DNA of 64,000 nucleotides from Clostridia bacterium (GCA_030445865.1 JASUSV010000001.1:62001-126000), one strand, 5' to 3'. Positions 16,547-24,677 are shown, numbered from the stretch's first letter. Made by a program: numbers and translations. Notes: generated by a model from the sequence alone, not told the origin.

Positions 16547-17646
16547 CGGCCCTCCCCCCATCTAAATGTAGAAAATTTGGCCGGGCAACCCGGCGCCGGG
16601 AAGCTTCGACCGTCTTCCGTACTTACAGGCAGAAAATATTGGTGCTCTACAAGTTGAGGGAAAGTGAAAAGATCTTCCAGGCTGTTTACCGCCGCAAAGG
16701 GAACTTTACGTTTTTGCGCTTCCCGGCAGATTTCCTCTTTGCTATGCTGGCTCAGCCAGGCGTTTACCAGGGGATCCAGGGCCTCGCAGTTCCGGTAACG
16801 CGATTCCTGGTCTTTAAAGCGCTCGTCTTTAGCCCACTCGGGATTATCCATCATCTCCACAAAACCCTGCCACTGGCGCTCTTCCATGATCTGCACAAAG
16901 ACGTAGCCGTCCCGGCAGCGCCTGATGCCCAGGGGAGCGATCCCCCGGCTGCGGGTAAAGCGGGAGGGTATGATACCCTGGTAAAGGTAAACCGCCAGCT
17001 CGCGCCTGAGCAGGGGAAGCAGGCATTCCAGAATGGCAATGTCCACATGTTGGCCCTTTTTAATCCGCTCGCGGGCCAGCAGGGCGCACATGGTAGCCCC
17101 GGCAGCGCTCAAGCCGGCGTAGAAGTAGGCGATTTGCCCCGGCCCTTTTAAGGGCTCCCATTTTTCGCGTCCACTCCTGCCGCCGATTTCGCGGGGGGTC
17201 ATGTAGCCGAGGCCCGACATGTGAAAAACTACGAGTTCGTTGGCTTTATAGGCGCGATAGGGGCCTGACCGGCCAAAAGGGCTGATAGAAGTCAGAATTA
17301 ATTGCGGATTTACTGGCTCCAGCGAATGAATATTTATCCCCCATTTTTCTGCCAACTCAAAGGGCAAATCCTCGATTAGAACATCGGCACCCGCCAGCAG
17401 CTCGCCAAACAGCTTGCGGCCCGAAGGCGCATTTAAGTCCAGAGCGACGCTTTCCTTGCCGGCATTTAAATAAGCGGAAAGAGCCTTTTGTACTACCGGA
17501 GCATAATCACCGGGGCCGCTCTGTCCGGGTAGTTCTAATCTTGTAACTCCGGCGCCGAAGCCAGCCAGCAGGCGTGCGCAGTAGGCGGCGGCTACCGTAC
17601 TGCCGAGTTCCAGTACTCTTAATCCTCTTAACGGTACTTCCGGCAA
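16543..17646 (-). CDS. Class III CoA-transferase-like protein, subunit without the active-site Asp
   Basis: 367 residues, same CaiB/BaiF fold: GLRVLELGSTVAAAYCARLL at the start and RIKKGQHVDIAI in the signature position. Alignment by eye with the neighbour puts Tyr, not Asp, at the catalytic position (local sequence GQIAYFYAGLS). It is therefore unlikely to be active alone. Known two-subunit enzymes such as succinyl-CoA:benzylsuccinate CoA-transferase have one such inactive chain. TTG start at 17646 with GGGGAG upstream, one base after the stop of the MaoC gene. Probably a structural partner of the downstream gene. Confidence 0.8.
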   Translation of the reverse strand: MPEVPLRGLRVLELGSTVAAAYCARLLAGFGAGVTRLELPGQSGPGDYAPVVQKALSAYLNAGKESVALDLNAPSGRKLFGELLAGADVLIEDLPFELAEKWGINIHSLEPVNPQLILTSISPFGRSGPYRAYKANELVVFHMSGLGYMTPREIGGRSGREKWEPLKGPGQIAYFYAGLSAAGATMCALLARERIKKGQHVDIAILECLLPLLRRELAVYLYQGIIPSRFTRSRGIAPLGIRRCRDGYVFVQIMEERQWQGFVEMMDNPEWAKDERFKDQESRYRNCEALDPLVNAWLSQHSKEEICREAQKRKVPFAAVNSLEDLFTFPQLVEHQYFLPVSTEDGRSFPAPGCPAKFSTFRWGEGR

Positions 17647-17647
17647 T

Positions 17648-18061
17648 TTAATCTCCCCTTGGCACGAGCCCGCTGGCCGTGCCCACAATTACCTTTTCGC
17701 CGTCCTGCTTCTCGACCCAGACATCGCACTCTACCCGGATGGCTTCGCCTTCCAGTATTTTTGCTTTAACCATTCCTTTAGCCGTAACAAAATCGTTAAC
17801 GTAAGTGGGTCGGCGAAAAGTAAGGTCCCATTTACCGCCCTTAATCCACCCTTCGCCGAAACACATGAGCATCATTTTAAAAATTACGGCTGCCACTTGA
17901 GGCCCTACGGCTACCGGCGCCGGCAAACCCTCGCGCCTGGCCGCTTCCTCATCTGTATGAATGGTCTTCTCGTCTCCTTTTTTGAAAATCTCGAGCCGCA
18001 ACTGGCGAGATACCGGCGGCAAGTAAGTCCCCAGCTCCGTATCTTTAGTAATTATAACCAT
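17648..18061 (-). CDS. MaoC-like hydratase half (pair 1)
   Basis: 137 residues from the ATG at 18061, chosen because GGGAGG lies 7 bases before it; an upstream in-frame start would run through the preceding gene. The hot-dog helix reads KKGDEKTIHTDEEAARREG, so Asp and His keep the hydratase spacing although the usual Asn-Pro between them is Lys-Thr. The AVGPQVAAVIFKMML stretch matches the following helix. It is probably the catalytic half of a heteromer with the gene at 18078; the altered motif may mean a different substrate from pair 2. Confidence 0.78.
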   Translation of the reverse strand: MVIITKDTELGTYLPPVSRQLRLEIFKKGDEKTIHTDEEAARREGLPAPVAVGPQVAAVIFKMMLMCFGEGWIKGGKWDLTFRRPTYVNDFVTAKGMVKAKILEGEAIRVECDVWVEKQDGEKVIVGTASGLVPRGD

Positions 18062-18077
18062 GATTTTGCCTCCCAAA

Positions 18078-18590
18078 TTAAATGCTTTCCGCTTTGATGC
18101 CGCTGTCGATGCCGACCCCCGTACGGGGAGCCGTCCTTTCGATATAATCCAGCACATGAGTGCGCCTCGTCCGGAACAACTCCTCTCCAGCTTCATTCAC
18201 GCCTACGGCTTCGTAGCTGATATACTCGCGGTTATTTTTAATCCATTTATCCACTATCCGGGCGGAGATAATGATTTTTTCATTGGGCTTGATAGGAGCT
18301 AAATTTTCCATCTGCCACTTGTAAAACAGCCCGCGGACGTTATAAGTGCGCGACAGCAACCACCGCGGGGGCCGGTAAGTAATCTGGGGGGGAGCAATAA
18401 CCCCTCCAAAAGGAGAGTCGATCTTATACCATTCATGGTAGTCTTCGTCCATCAGGCACTGGGCGTCGATCATCTCCTGGGTAATAATCCATTCCAAGGA
18501 ACCGAGGTCTTTGCCAACCTCGATGTCCTCAAATTTGGCCCTTTCGCCCTTTTCATCCCTCAAGACCCTTGCCTTACCTTCTCCGGTCAT
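18078..18590 (-). CDS. FAS1-like dehydratase half (pair 1)
   Basis: 170 residues of the MaoC_dehydrat_N type. The catalytic motif position reads DEDYHEWYKIDSPFGGVIAP, with no Asp-x4-His dyad, so it is a non-catalytic partner. The APPQITYRPPRWLL and IKPNEKIIISARI stretches are typical of the family. First gene of the six- or seven-gene operon, 53 bases downstream of a sigma-54 promoter; ATG start. The gap to the next gene is only 16 bases. Confidence 0.78.
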   Translation of the reverse strand: MTGEGKARVLRDEKGERAKFEDIEVGKDLGSLEWIITQEMIDAQCLMDEDYHEWYKIDSPFGGVIAPPQITYRPPRWLLSRTYNVRGLFYKWQMENLAPIKPNEKIIISARIVDKWIKNNREYISYEAVGVNEAGEELFRTRRTHVLDYIERTAPRTGVGIDSGIKAESI

Positions 18591-18608
18591 TCTTCGAACC
18601 CCCTAAAA

Positions 18609-18640
18609 AATAATCCCTGAAGCAACTTCAGGGATTATTT
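18609..18640 (-). terminator. Terminator of the sigma-54 activator gene, overlapping the downstream promoter start site
   Basis: Perfect 14-bp stem AATAATCCCTGAAG / CTTCAGGGATTATT with a 3-base loop, followed on the minus strand by TTTTTTAG. A transcript from the sigma-54 promoter at 18643-18659 would start inside the stem, near 18632, and so would escape the hairpin. Confidence 0.85.
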
Positions 18641-18642
18641 AT

Positions 18643-18659
18643 AGCAAAGTCCATGCCAA
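18643..18659 (-). promoter_or_regulatory. Sigma-54 (-24/-12) promoter of the hydratase/CoA-transferase operon
   Basis: The minus strand reads TTGGCATGGACTTTGCT. It keeps the GG at -24 and GC at -12 with correct spacing; one base (T for C in TGGCAC) differs from the consensus. It lies directly downstream of a sigma-54 activator gene. Confidence 0.85.
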
Positions 18660-18735
18660 GTTAATTCAACAAAAGCTGGCCGGAATTCCAGGCTTTCTTT
18701 AACATTATTATTATCATTTCTGCAAAAAATTCGCA

Positions 18736-20124
18736 TCAATGATTATCTCCGGCCTTTAACTTCCGGTAAAGCGTGGCCAGGCTGATACCCAGTGCTTCTG
18801 CCGCCCTGCGCTTACCTTCGGTAGAATGGCCGTAAATCTTTAACTGCTCTAAAATCGCCTGAACTTCTACCTCTTTTTTTAAAAAACGCAGGCGCCGCGT
18901 CTCTTCATCAGGATTTGCTCCCATTTTTATCTTAAACCCATTTTTACCGTTTCTAGAGAAAGGGAAGCAGTCGGGAGGAATAAGCTCTCCCTCCACGACA
19001 TTGACCGCGTACTCCACGGCATTTTTTAATTCCCGGACATTACCCGGCCATGGATAGTTGACCAACTCTTTCAAGGCCTGCCAGCTGAATTTAAGGTTGC
19101 GCCTGTATTTGTTATTCAATTGACCGAGATAATACTGGGCGATGGCTATAATATCCTCTTTGCGCTCCCTCAAAGGAGGCAAATATATAGGAACCACGTT
19201 TAGCCGGTAGAACAAGTCCTCGCGGAAAAGACCTCGGGCCATCAGTTCTTCGAGATCTTTATTGGTGGCCGCTATTATCCTTATATCGATTTTCTTTTCT
19301 TTCGTGCCGCCGATCCTTCTTACCACCCGTTCTTCTAAAACACGCAATAACTTGGCCTGCAAGTAGGCATTCATGTCGCCGATCTCGTCTAAGAAAATGG
19401 TCCCTTTGTCGGCAAGCTCCAGCAGACCAATTTTCCCTTGCTTGTTGGCTCCGGTAAACGCTCCTGGCTCATAACCAAAAAGTTCGCTCTCTAAAAGGTC
19501 GGCAGGTATGGCCGCGCAATTTACCGCCACAAAATACCCCTTGTTGCGGGCACTGGCAGCATGGATGGCCCTGGCGATCAATTCTTTACCCGTCCCCGTT
19601 TCGCCACGGATGAGCACGGTAGATTCAGTTTGGGCTATTCTCTTTACCGTCTCGATTATACGGTGAAAGCTCGGGGAGGCGCATACAATATTGGCAAAAA
19701 TTTCTCTGGCAGCATAGTCCTGGTCTTCGTACTTGGTAATACTTGTATTGGAATTTTTATAGGATTCAATCAAATTACTGACTTCTTTTACATTCCGGGA
19801 AACGCTTACTACTCCCAAAACCCTGCCGTTCTCCAAAATCGGTATCACATCGGAAATATACTCGTCCTCGCCTTTCTTTTTCCGTATACCCTGGATCGCC
19901 CTGCCTGTGTTCAGTACCCGGGGGATGACCAGCGGGCCGGGTCTGACCTCCTCAATTCTTTTGCCGATTGCTTCCTCTTTCGATACCCCTCGCATACGGC
20001 AGTAAGCATCGTTAAGAAAACATATTCTGCCCTCACTATCCGTAATTAAAATGGCTTCATTCATAGCGTCTAAAATACTTTCTATATTAAGCACGCCAAT
20101 TTTACTCGATTCTAAATTCGCCAT
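18736..20124 (-). CDS. PAS - AAA+ - Fis sigma-54-dependent transcriptional activator
   Basis: 462 residues. A PAS domain occupies about residues 10-115 (MNEAILITDSEGRICFLN). The AAA+ domain follows, with Walker A GETGTGKE, the sigma-54 contact loop GAFTGA, and Walker [10 protein letters not shown]. The C-terminus (about 410-460) is a Fis-type helix-turn-helix ending RRAAEALGISLATLYRKL. It would bind upstream sites and drive open-complex formation at sigma-54 promoters, with the PAS domain sensing a metabolite. The start at 20124 is preferred for its AGGAGGGGG site. It lies between the two operons with -24/-12 promoters and is the obvious activator for both. Confidence 0.93.
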   Translation of the reverse strand: MANLESSKIGVLNIESILDAMNEAILITDSEGRICFLNDAYCRMRGVSKEEAIGKRIEEVRPGPLVIPRVLNTGRAIQGIRKKKGEDEYISDVIPILENGRVLGVVSVSRNVKEVSNLIESYKNSNTSITKYEDQDYAAREIFANIVCASPSFHRIIETVKRIAQTESTVLIRGETGTGKELIARAIHAASARNKGYFVAVNCAAIPADLLESELFGYEPGAFTGANKQGKIGLLELADKGTIFLDEIGDMNAYLQAKLLRVLEERVVRRIGGTKEKKIDIRIIAATNKDLEELMARGLFREDLFYRLNVVPIYLPPLRERKEDIIAIAQYYLGQLNNKYRRNLKFSWQALKELVNYPWPGNVRELKNAVEYAVNVVEGELIPPDCFPFSRNGKNGFKIKMGANPDEETRRLRFLKKEVEVQAILEQLKIYGHSTEGKRRAAEALGISLATLYRKLKAGDNH

Positions 20125-20236
20125 CCTACCCCCTCCTGGGTATCTAGGTATAACAACATTGAGTTCCTTTTCCAAAATAATGAGATTCTGATGTTATTAT
20201 TATTTCTCTATTTTGATAAAAAGTCCTTCCCACATA

Positions 20237-20263
20237 TAAAAAATCCCGGGAGGCAAGTCCCGG
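20237..20263 (-). terminator. Terminator after the citE-like gene
   Basis: Minus-strand stem CCGGGA / TCCCGG with a 6-base loop, then GATTTTTTATATG. It ends the sucCD-citE unit before the activator gene. Confidence 0.75.
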
Positions 20264-20274
20264 AATTTTTAAGC

Positions 20275-21147
20275 CTATTTCCCACATTTTTCAACTCCGT
20301 ACTTTTCCAATAACCTCAGCGCTCTCTGCACTATCGGTTTATCTACCATCCTGCCTTCGACAACTATAACGCCCAGATTCTGAGCCTGGGCTTCTTCAAA
20401 AGCCGCCACTACCTTGCGGGCGTATTCCAGCTCGGCTTCGGTAGGGGAAAAAGCTTTATTGATAATTTCTACCTGTTTGGGGTGGATGGCGCACTTGCCG
20501 CTAAAGCCGAGTTGACGGGCCAGGCGGCACTCCCTTTCCAGGCCGTCAGGATCGTTTAAGTCGGAGTACACGGTGTCCAGGGCCATAATTTTGGCCGCGG
20601 CCGCGGCCAGAACGATATTGCCCCGCGCATGGGCCAGCTCGATACCTTCACGGCTGCGGGAGGTACCCAGATCGCTGGCGAAATCTTCGGCCCCCAGGGA
20701 CAAAGCCTCTACCCTTTCGGAAGCCGTGGCGATTTCATAGGCCCTGATTACCCCCAGTGCCGTCTCTAAAAGGGCGATTATCTTGATGCCGCTGCGCGGC
20801 AATCCCAGTTCCTGCTCTAAATTGACAAGGGTACGGCTGACGTAACGTATTTCATCCGCCGCTTCTACTTTAGGCAACACTATTCCCCTAAGATTGGGGC
20901 TAACGACGGCCTGCAAGTCGGCATCGATGAGTCCGCTGGAGACGGCATTCGTCCGCACGTAAATCGGGAGTCCCAGTGGTTGCTCTTTCAGATACTGGTG
21001 AATAAGTTGCCGGGCCGCCGGCTTTTCCGCCGGGGAAACGGCATCTTCCAGGTCCCAGATCACGGCGTCAGCGCCCACGGTTGGAGTCTTGGCCAGCATT
21101 TTTTCTTTATTCCCCGGCATAAAGAGGAGGCTGCGCATCAGGCTCAT
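20275..21147 (-). CDS. CitE-like lyase (malyl-CoA / citramalyl-CoA lyase family)
   Basis: 290 residues, HpcH/HpaI aldolase superfamily, CitE branch. RSLLFMPGNK opens the barrel, WDLEDAV binds CoA and metal, LLETALG holds a metal-binding Glu, and LGAEDFASDLG and GFSGKCAIHP complete the site. Stand-alone CitE-like enzymes, without the CitD and CitF partners seen in citrate lyase, split (S)-malyl-CoA, beta-methylmalyl-CoA or citramalyl-CoA into acetyl- or propionyl-CoA plus glyoxylate or pyruvate. Here it follows a ligase pair that could make the CoA ester. ATG start; a second ATG three codons later (MRSLLFMPG) is equally likely. Confidence 0.87.
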   Translation of the reverse strand: MSLMRSLLFMPGNKEKMLAKTPTVGADAVIWDLEDAVSPAEKPAARQLIHQYLKEQPLGLPIYVRTNAVSSGLIDADLQAVVSPNLRGIVLPKVEAADEIRYVSRTLVNLEQELGLPRSGIKIIALLETALGVIRAYEIATASERVEALSLGAEDFASDLGTSRSREGIELAHARGNIVLAAAAAKIMALDTVYSDLNDPDGLERECRLARQLGFSGKCAIHPKQVEIINKAFSPTEAELEYARKVVAAFEEAQAQNLGVIVVEGRMVDKPIVQRALRLLEKYGVEKCGK

Positions 21148-21192
21148 TTGAGCATATAGCCCCTTTCTTATTTTTAATAATTTTTATATTCG

Positions 21193-22107
21193 CTACTGAC
21201 CACCTTTTTCCTCCCCGAATAACGAGCGCAGCACATCTCCGATTTCATCCAAGTTGCGCACTACATAGGCCCCGGCCTCCCGCAGGCATTTTTCTTTCTG
21301 GGAAGGCCGGCCCCTGCCTTGGGAAATTATGGCCCCGGCATGACCGAATACGGTGTTTTCCGGCATGGTTTCGGTAAAACGGCCGGCAATATAGGAGATA
21401 AGTGGCTTGGTAAACCTGCCAGCGGCTATCATCTCGGCTACTTCTTCTTCAAAAGTAGTGCCGGGTTCCGAGAACATTACCACCGCGTCGGTGCCCTCAT
21501 CCTCCTGGAAAAGCGCAAGCAGGTCGCAGGGGGTCGAGCCGATAAGGCTGTCGCCGCCGATGCTTATAGCTGTACTGACCCCGAAACCCGCCCGCTTGAT
21601 CGTCCAGCTAGTCTCCGCCGTCATACCGCCGCTGCGGGAAATGACGCCAATGCGGCCGGGAGGGAAGCAGCGGTCCGGATTGTCGCCGCCGATAGCCCCG
21701 AGCTTCATTCTCTCGCCGGGGCTGATTATCCCCACGGAATTAGGCCCTACTATTATCACCGCTGCCTCTTTGGCCAGGTGAAGAAATTTCAGGGCGTCGT
21801 GCTGCGGAACATTTTCGGTGGCTATCCAGATGAGTTTAACGTTGTTATCTATGGCTTCCAACACGGCGTCGTAAACAAAAGCGGGGGGCACGTAGACGGC
21901 AGTAGTATTAATGCCATGCTCCTGGCAAGCAGCCTTCAGGCTATCGTATATGGGAATGCCGTGGATTTCCTGCCCACCCTTGCCGGGCGTTATCCCGGCC
22001 AGGACAGGGGTGCCGTAAGCGAGCGTATGCCTGGCCACCATGGAAGCCTCGCGCCCGGTAATACCCTGGATGGCAATCCTGGAATTTTTATCGATTAAAA
22101 TAGCCAT
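21193..22107 (-). CDS. SucD-like acyl-CoA ligase alpha subunit
   Basis: 304 residues. It has the CoA-binding fold (IAIQGITGREASMVARHTL), VGPNSVGIISPGE and the phosphohistidine motif FGHAGAII (about residue 250). The length and the ETMPENTVFGHAG context differ a little from true succinyl-CoA synthetase, as in malate-CoA ligase (MtkB) and other specialised relatives. With the beta subunit, one base upstream, it should couple ATP or GTP to CoA ester formation on a dicarboxylate. The CitE-like lyase downstream favours malate, citramalate or itaconate as substrate over succinate; this is inference. Confidence 0.88.
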   Translation of the reverse strand: MAILIDKNSRIAIQGITGREASMVARHTLAYGTPVLAGITPGKGGQEIHGIPIYDSLKAACQEHGINTTAVYVPPAFVYDAVLEAIDNNVKLIWIATENVPQHDALKFLHLAKEAAVIIVGPNSVGIISPGERMKLGAIGGDNPDRCFPPGRIGVISRSGGMTAETSWTIKRAGFGVSTAISIGGDSLIGSTPCDLLALFQEDEGTDAVVMFSEPGTTFEEEVAEMIAAGRFTKPLISYIAGRFTETMPENTVFGHAGAIISQGRGRPSQKEKCLREAGAYVVRNLDEIGDVLRSLFGEEKGGQ

Positions 22108-22108
22108 T

Positions 22109-23332
22109 TTACCTGCTTCCCTCCCCGTAATACTCCTGCATCTTGGCGATTATCTTCTGGGCCGCCTCTCTCATGCTGACTTCTTCAGCATAGTAGTCAA
22201 TTCCGGCTTGCAAAAAGAGCCTGCGGGCCTCGTCCTCGTTGACCCCGGCCTCCCTGACAACTATAGGAAAAGTTTTGGGGTCAATATTTAATTCTTTTAA
22301 CGCCCGAAGTAAGCCCTGGGCCACCAGGTCGACCTGGGTGTTGTTGGTAATATTCTGGGCCACTATTAACCCCCGTACCCCCGGCTTACTTAAGATTACC
22401 TTCGCCAGGCCGTAGACTTTTTCGGCCGTGGGGTTGCCGCCGAACTCCGAATAATTGGCGGGCTTGCCGCCGAACTCCAGCAGGGTATCGAACATTAATA
22501 AACTGCCGCCGCCCCCGCCGCACATAAAACCGATGTCGCCGCCGTCCATCTCCGTATATCGCGCCGTGCCCCGGTAGGGGTCTTTTTCGTTGACCTCCAC
22601 GGCCTGTTTTTCTAGCTCGGTAAGGGGCCGCCAGGCCCGCTCCATACCCATCTGGACGAAACCGGCCAGGTCGGGATGGCGGTAAAGGGCACTATCATCC
22701 AGGCCGAGAACGCAGGCCGCCGCTATTACCTCTCCTTTATGGGTAATAACCAGCGGGTTTACCTCTAAAAGATAGGCGTCCAGATCGGCCCAAGCACGGT
22801 AGAGGGAAACCAGGGTGGCCGTTAAATCCAGCAGGGCTTTACCCGACATTCCCAGTTCGGACCATATCTCGCGCGCTTTAAAAGCAGGCAGACCTAATAT
22901 AGGGTCGGGGTGATAGATTTTCACTTTATCCTTTTCTTTTTGGATTATTTCTTCTACATCCATCCCTCCCGCCGTACTCGCTATAACTGCCGGTTTTTTT
23001 ACCGAACTATCAATGGTTATGGAAACATATAGCTCCTGCTCGATGTCGAGCTTTTCTTCCACCAGTAGGCGTTCAACGGGATAATTAGAAAGGGTCAGCC
23101 CCAGGATCTCGCTAGCAACCTTAACCGCCTCCTGGGTATCCCCAGCAAACCTCACTGCCCCGGCCTTGCCGCGCTTACCAATAGGAACTAACGCCTTGAT
23201 AACCACTTCTTTCCCCAGCTCTGCCGCCGCCTTTCCCGCCTCGTCTGCCGTTGAAACTATGCGAAACTCCGGTACTTTAATGCCGTATCTCGCCAGAAGC
23301 TTTTTAGCCTGGTCCTCTAAAAGACGCGCCAT
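22109..23332 (-). CDS. SucC-like acyl-CoA ligase beta subunit
   Basis: 407 residues, about 20 longer than standard SucC. The ATP-grasp half is recognisable (KALVPIGKRGKAGAV, LLEVNPLVIT) and the C-terminal ligase domain has DGGDIGFMCGGGGGSLLMFD and FGGNPTAEKVYGL in place of the usual GGGA.. versions. These variants mark a side branch of the family, seen also in malate-CoA ligases. The stop codon is separated from the sucD-like start by one base, so the subunits are coupled. ATG start with GGAGGTAAGGC upstream. A terminator-like hairpin stands between it and the first gene of the operon. Confidence 0.88.
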   Translation of the reverse strand: MARLLEDQAKKLLARYGIKVPEFRIVSTADEAGKAAAELGKEVVIKALVPIGKRGKAGAVRFAGDTQEAVKVASEILGLTLSNYPVERLLVEEKLDIEQELYVSITIDSSVKKPAVIASTAGGMDVEEIIQKEKDKVKIYHPDPILGLPAFKAREIWSELGMSGKALLDLTATLVSLYRAWADLDAYLLEVNPLVITHKGEVIAAACVLGLDDSALYRHPDLAGFVQMGMERAWRPLTELEKQAVEVNEKDPYRGTARYTEMDGGDIGFMCGGGGGSLLMFDTLLEFGGKPANYSEFGGNPTAEKVYGLAKVILSKPGVRGLIVAQNITNNTQVDLVAQGLLRALKELNIDPKTFPIVVREAGVNEDEARRLFLQAGIDYYAEEVSMREAAQKIIAKMQEYYGEGSR

Positions 23333-23365
23333 TTTGCCTTACCTCCACTTACAGCCAAGTATGAT

Positions 23366-23405
23366 AAAAAGAGAGGCGTAATGATTTGGGGGGCATCATT
23401 ACGCC
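23366..23405 (-). terminator. Internal terminator between the M29-like gene and the sucCD-like genes
   Basis: Perfect 11-bp stem GGCGTAATGAT / ATCATTACGCC with a 9-base loop, then TCTCTTTTTATC on the minus strand. No promoter motif was seen between it and the sucC-like gene, so it may set a ratio between the first gene and the rest. Confidence 0.75.
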
Positions 23406-23440
23406 GATTATCTAAGTAAAGGCCATTTAGAAAGCATTTT

Positions 23441-24451
23441 TTAAAAAAGCAGCCTACCATTATCAACAATCTTCTCGCCGTCTACGTAGATGGTTACCTG
23501 CTGCATGACGCCGTCCAAATGTACGTTAGCCTCAACCTCTCCGGCAATGCCTTCCACTAGCCTGCCGCCGAAGGCGTGGTTATCGCCCAGGGCTACGTGG
23601 GCCGTCCCGGCAATCTTTTTGTCTTCATTCTTATTGCCCGTAACGATGCCTTTATGGTTGATGCCGATGCCGAACTCGGCTAAATTATCGGCGCCCTCCC
23701 CCGACCGCTCTACAAGTTTGCGCAGCCGTTCGGCTTCTTCTCCGCCTTCAATCTTTACTACTTTCCCCTCTTTGACGGTTAATTTTATGGGCGTATTAAT
23801 CTTGCCGATGCCACCCATAGAAGTATCTATAATGGCTATGCCTTCAGCGGTACCCTCGATAGGGGCTATCATGACCTCGCCCGAAGGGAAAGAGGCGTGG
23901 TTATAGGTTTCTTCGGCGATGCTGTAGGCCGGCAGGGGCAGGCGGCCATCAATGTTGCCGCTAATATCCGTACCCTTAGGCGTAGTCACGCGGATGGTCT
24001 TGGCCTTCTTGAGCAGGTCTGCCAGCCATAGCGCCCGCGAGCGCATCTTCTGAAATTCTCTTTCGTCAAAATAGGCTTCTATAATGCCGCGCCGGAAGGT
24101 GTCGATGCCTGCGCCGGGGACGCTTAGGTGCCTGCCGCCGTTTTGGATGCAGCCGATCATGGCGTTGGAAAAGCTCAAAGTCTCGTTGCAACAGGTAATG
24201 GCCACGTCTACCGACTTCATAGTATCGGCAACCGCCTTGGGCGGTTCTTCACCCGGGGCCAAAGGGGGTTTCATATATACCGTCACTACCTCGGCCCCCA
24301 TAGAAGCCCAGGCAGCAGCAAAAGCGATAGGGATTTCCTGCTGCACGGTGGGTGTGGTAACGACTACTACCCTGTCGTTTGGTTTATAGTTGTGCTCTGC
24401 ATGCCACTTCGCTGCCCTCATAATTTCGATGACCATTGATGTACCGCTCAC
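23441..24451 (-). CDS. M29 aminopeptidase / NicX-like metalloenzyme
   Basis: 336 residues. The C-terminal part has the metal-binding layout of thermophilic aminopeptidases T/S and of 2,5-dihydroxypyridine dioxygenase (NicX): a Glu in LAEFGIGIN, a His in GTAHVALGDNHAFGG, and His and Asp in ANVHLDGVM. The N-terminal half is an open alpha/beta domain. Members of this family outside peptidases open rings or act on amino acid-like acids, so a peptidase function is not certain; the catabolic setting argues for a small-molecule substrate. GTG start with GGAGTGG upstream. First gene behind the best sigma-54 promoter of the window. Confidence 0.75.
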   Translation of the reverse strand: MSGTSMVIEIMRAAKWHAEHNYKPNDRVVVVTTPTVQQEIPIAFAAAWASMGAEVVTVYMKPPLAPGEEPPKAVADTMKSVDVAITCCNETLSFSNAMIGCIQNGGRHLSVPGAGIDTFRRGIIEAYFDEREFQKMRSRALWLADLLKKAKTIRVTTPKGTDISGNIDGRLPLPAYSIAEETYNHASFPSGEVMIAPIEGTAEGIAIIDTSMGGIGKINTPIKLTVKEGKVVKIEGGEEAERLRKLVERSGEGADNLAEFGIGINHKGIVTGNKNEDKKIAGTAHVALGDNHAFGGRLVEGIAGEVEANVHLDGVMQQVTIYVDGEKIVDNGRLLF

Positions 24452-24499
24452 GTTAGACCACTCCTTTGATGCTTTAAAAATTCCTTAAAATTTATCTAT

Positions 24500-24516
24500 A
24501 GCAATTCCCGTGCCAG
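24500..24516 (-). promoter_or_regulatory. Sigma-54 (-24/-12) promoter of the M29-sucCD-citE operon
   Basis: The minus strand reads CTGGCACGGGAATTGCT, a perfect match to the YTGGCACGRNNNTTGCW consensus, 49 bases before the GTG start of the M29-like gene. Confidence 0.93.
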
Positions 24517-24530
24517 GTAACAGAAAAAGA

Positions 24531-24557
24531 AAAGCCCAGCTATTCTTGGGCTTTTTT
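24531..24557 (-). terminator. Terminator upstream of the sigma-54 promoter
   Basis: Stem AAAGCCCA / TGGGCTTT with T-tracts on both sides, usable in both directions. It insulates the operon from the decayed genes upstream. Confidence 0.8.
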
Positions 24558-24677
24558 AAAAACAAATCCGTTTATTGGTTTCAATCACCCGTAAAATTTT
24601 CATTGTGCCAGAAATATTTACTTCAAAAAATCGGGGTGCCGCCTTCTTCACTCCAGGATTATCCAGATCACGTTGCT

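Noticed and set aside
21319-22098. Plus-strand open frame (259 codons) opposite the sucD-like gene.
   Set aside because: Mirror of a well-supported gene; no domain recognised.
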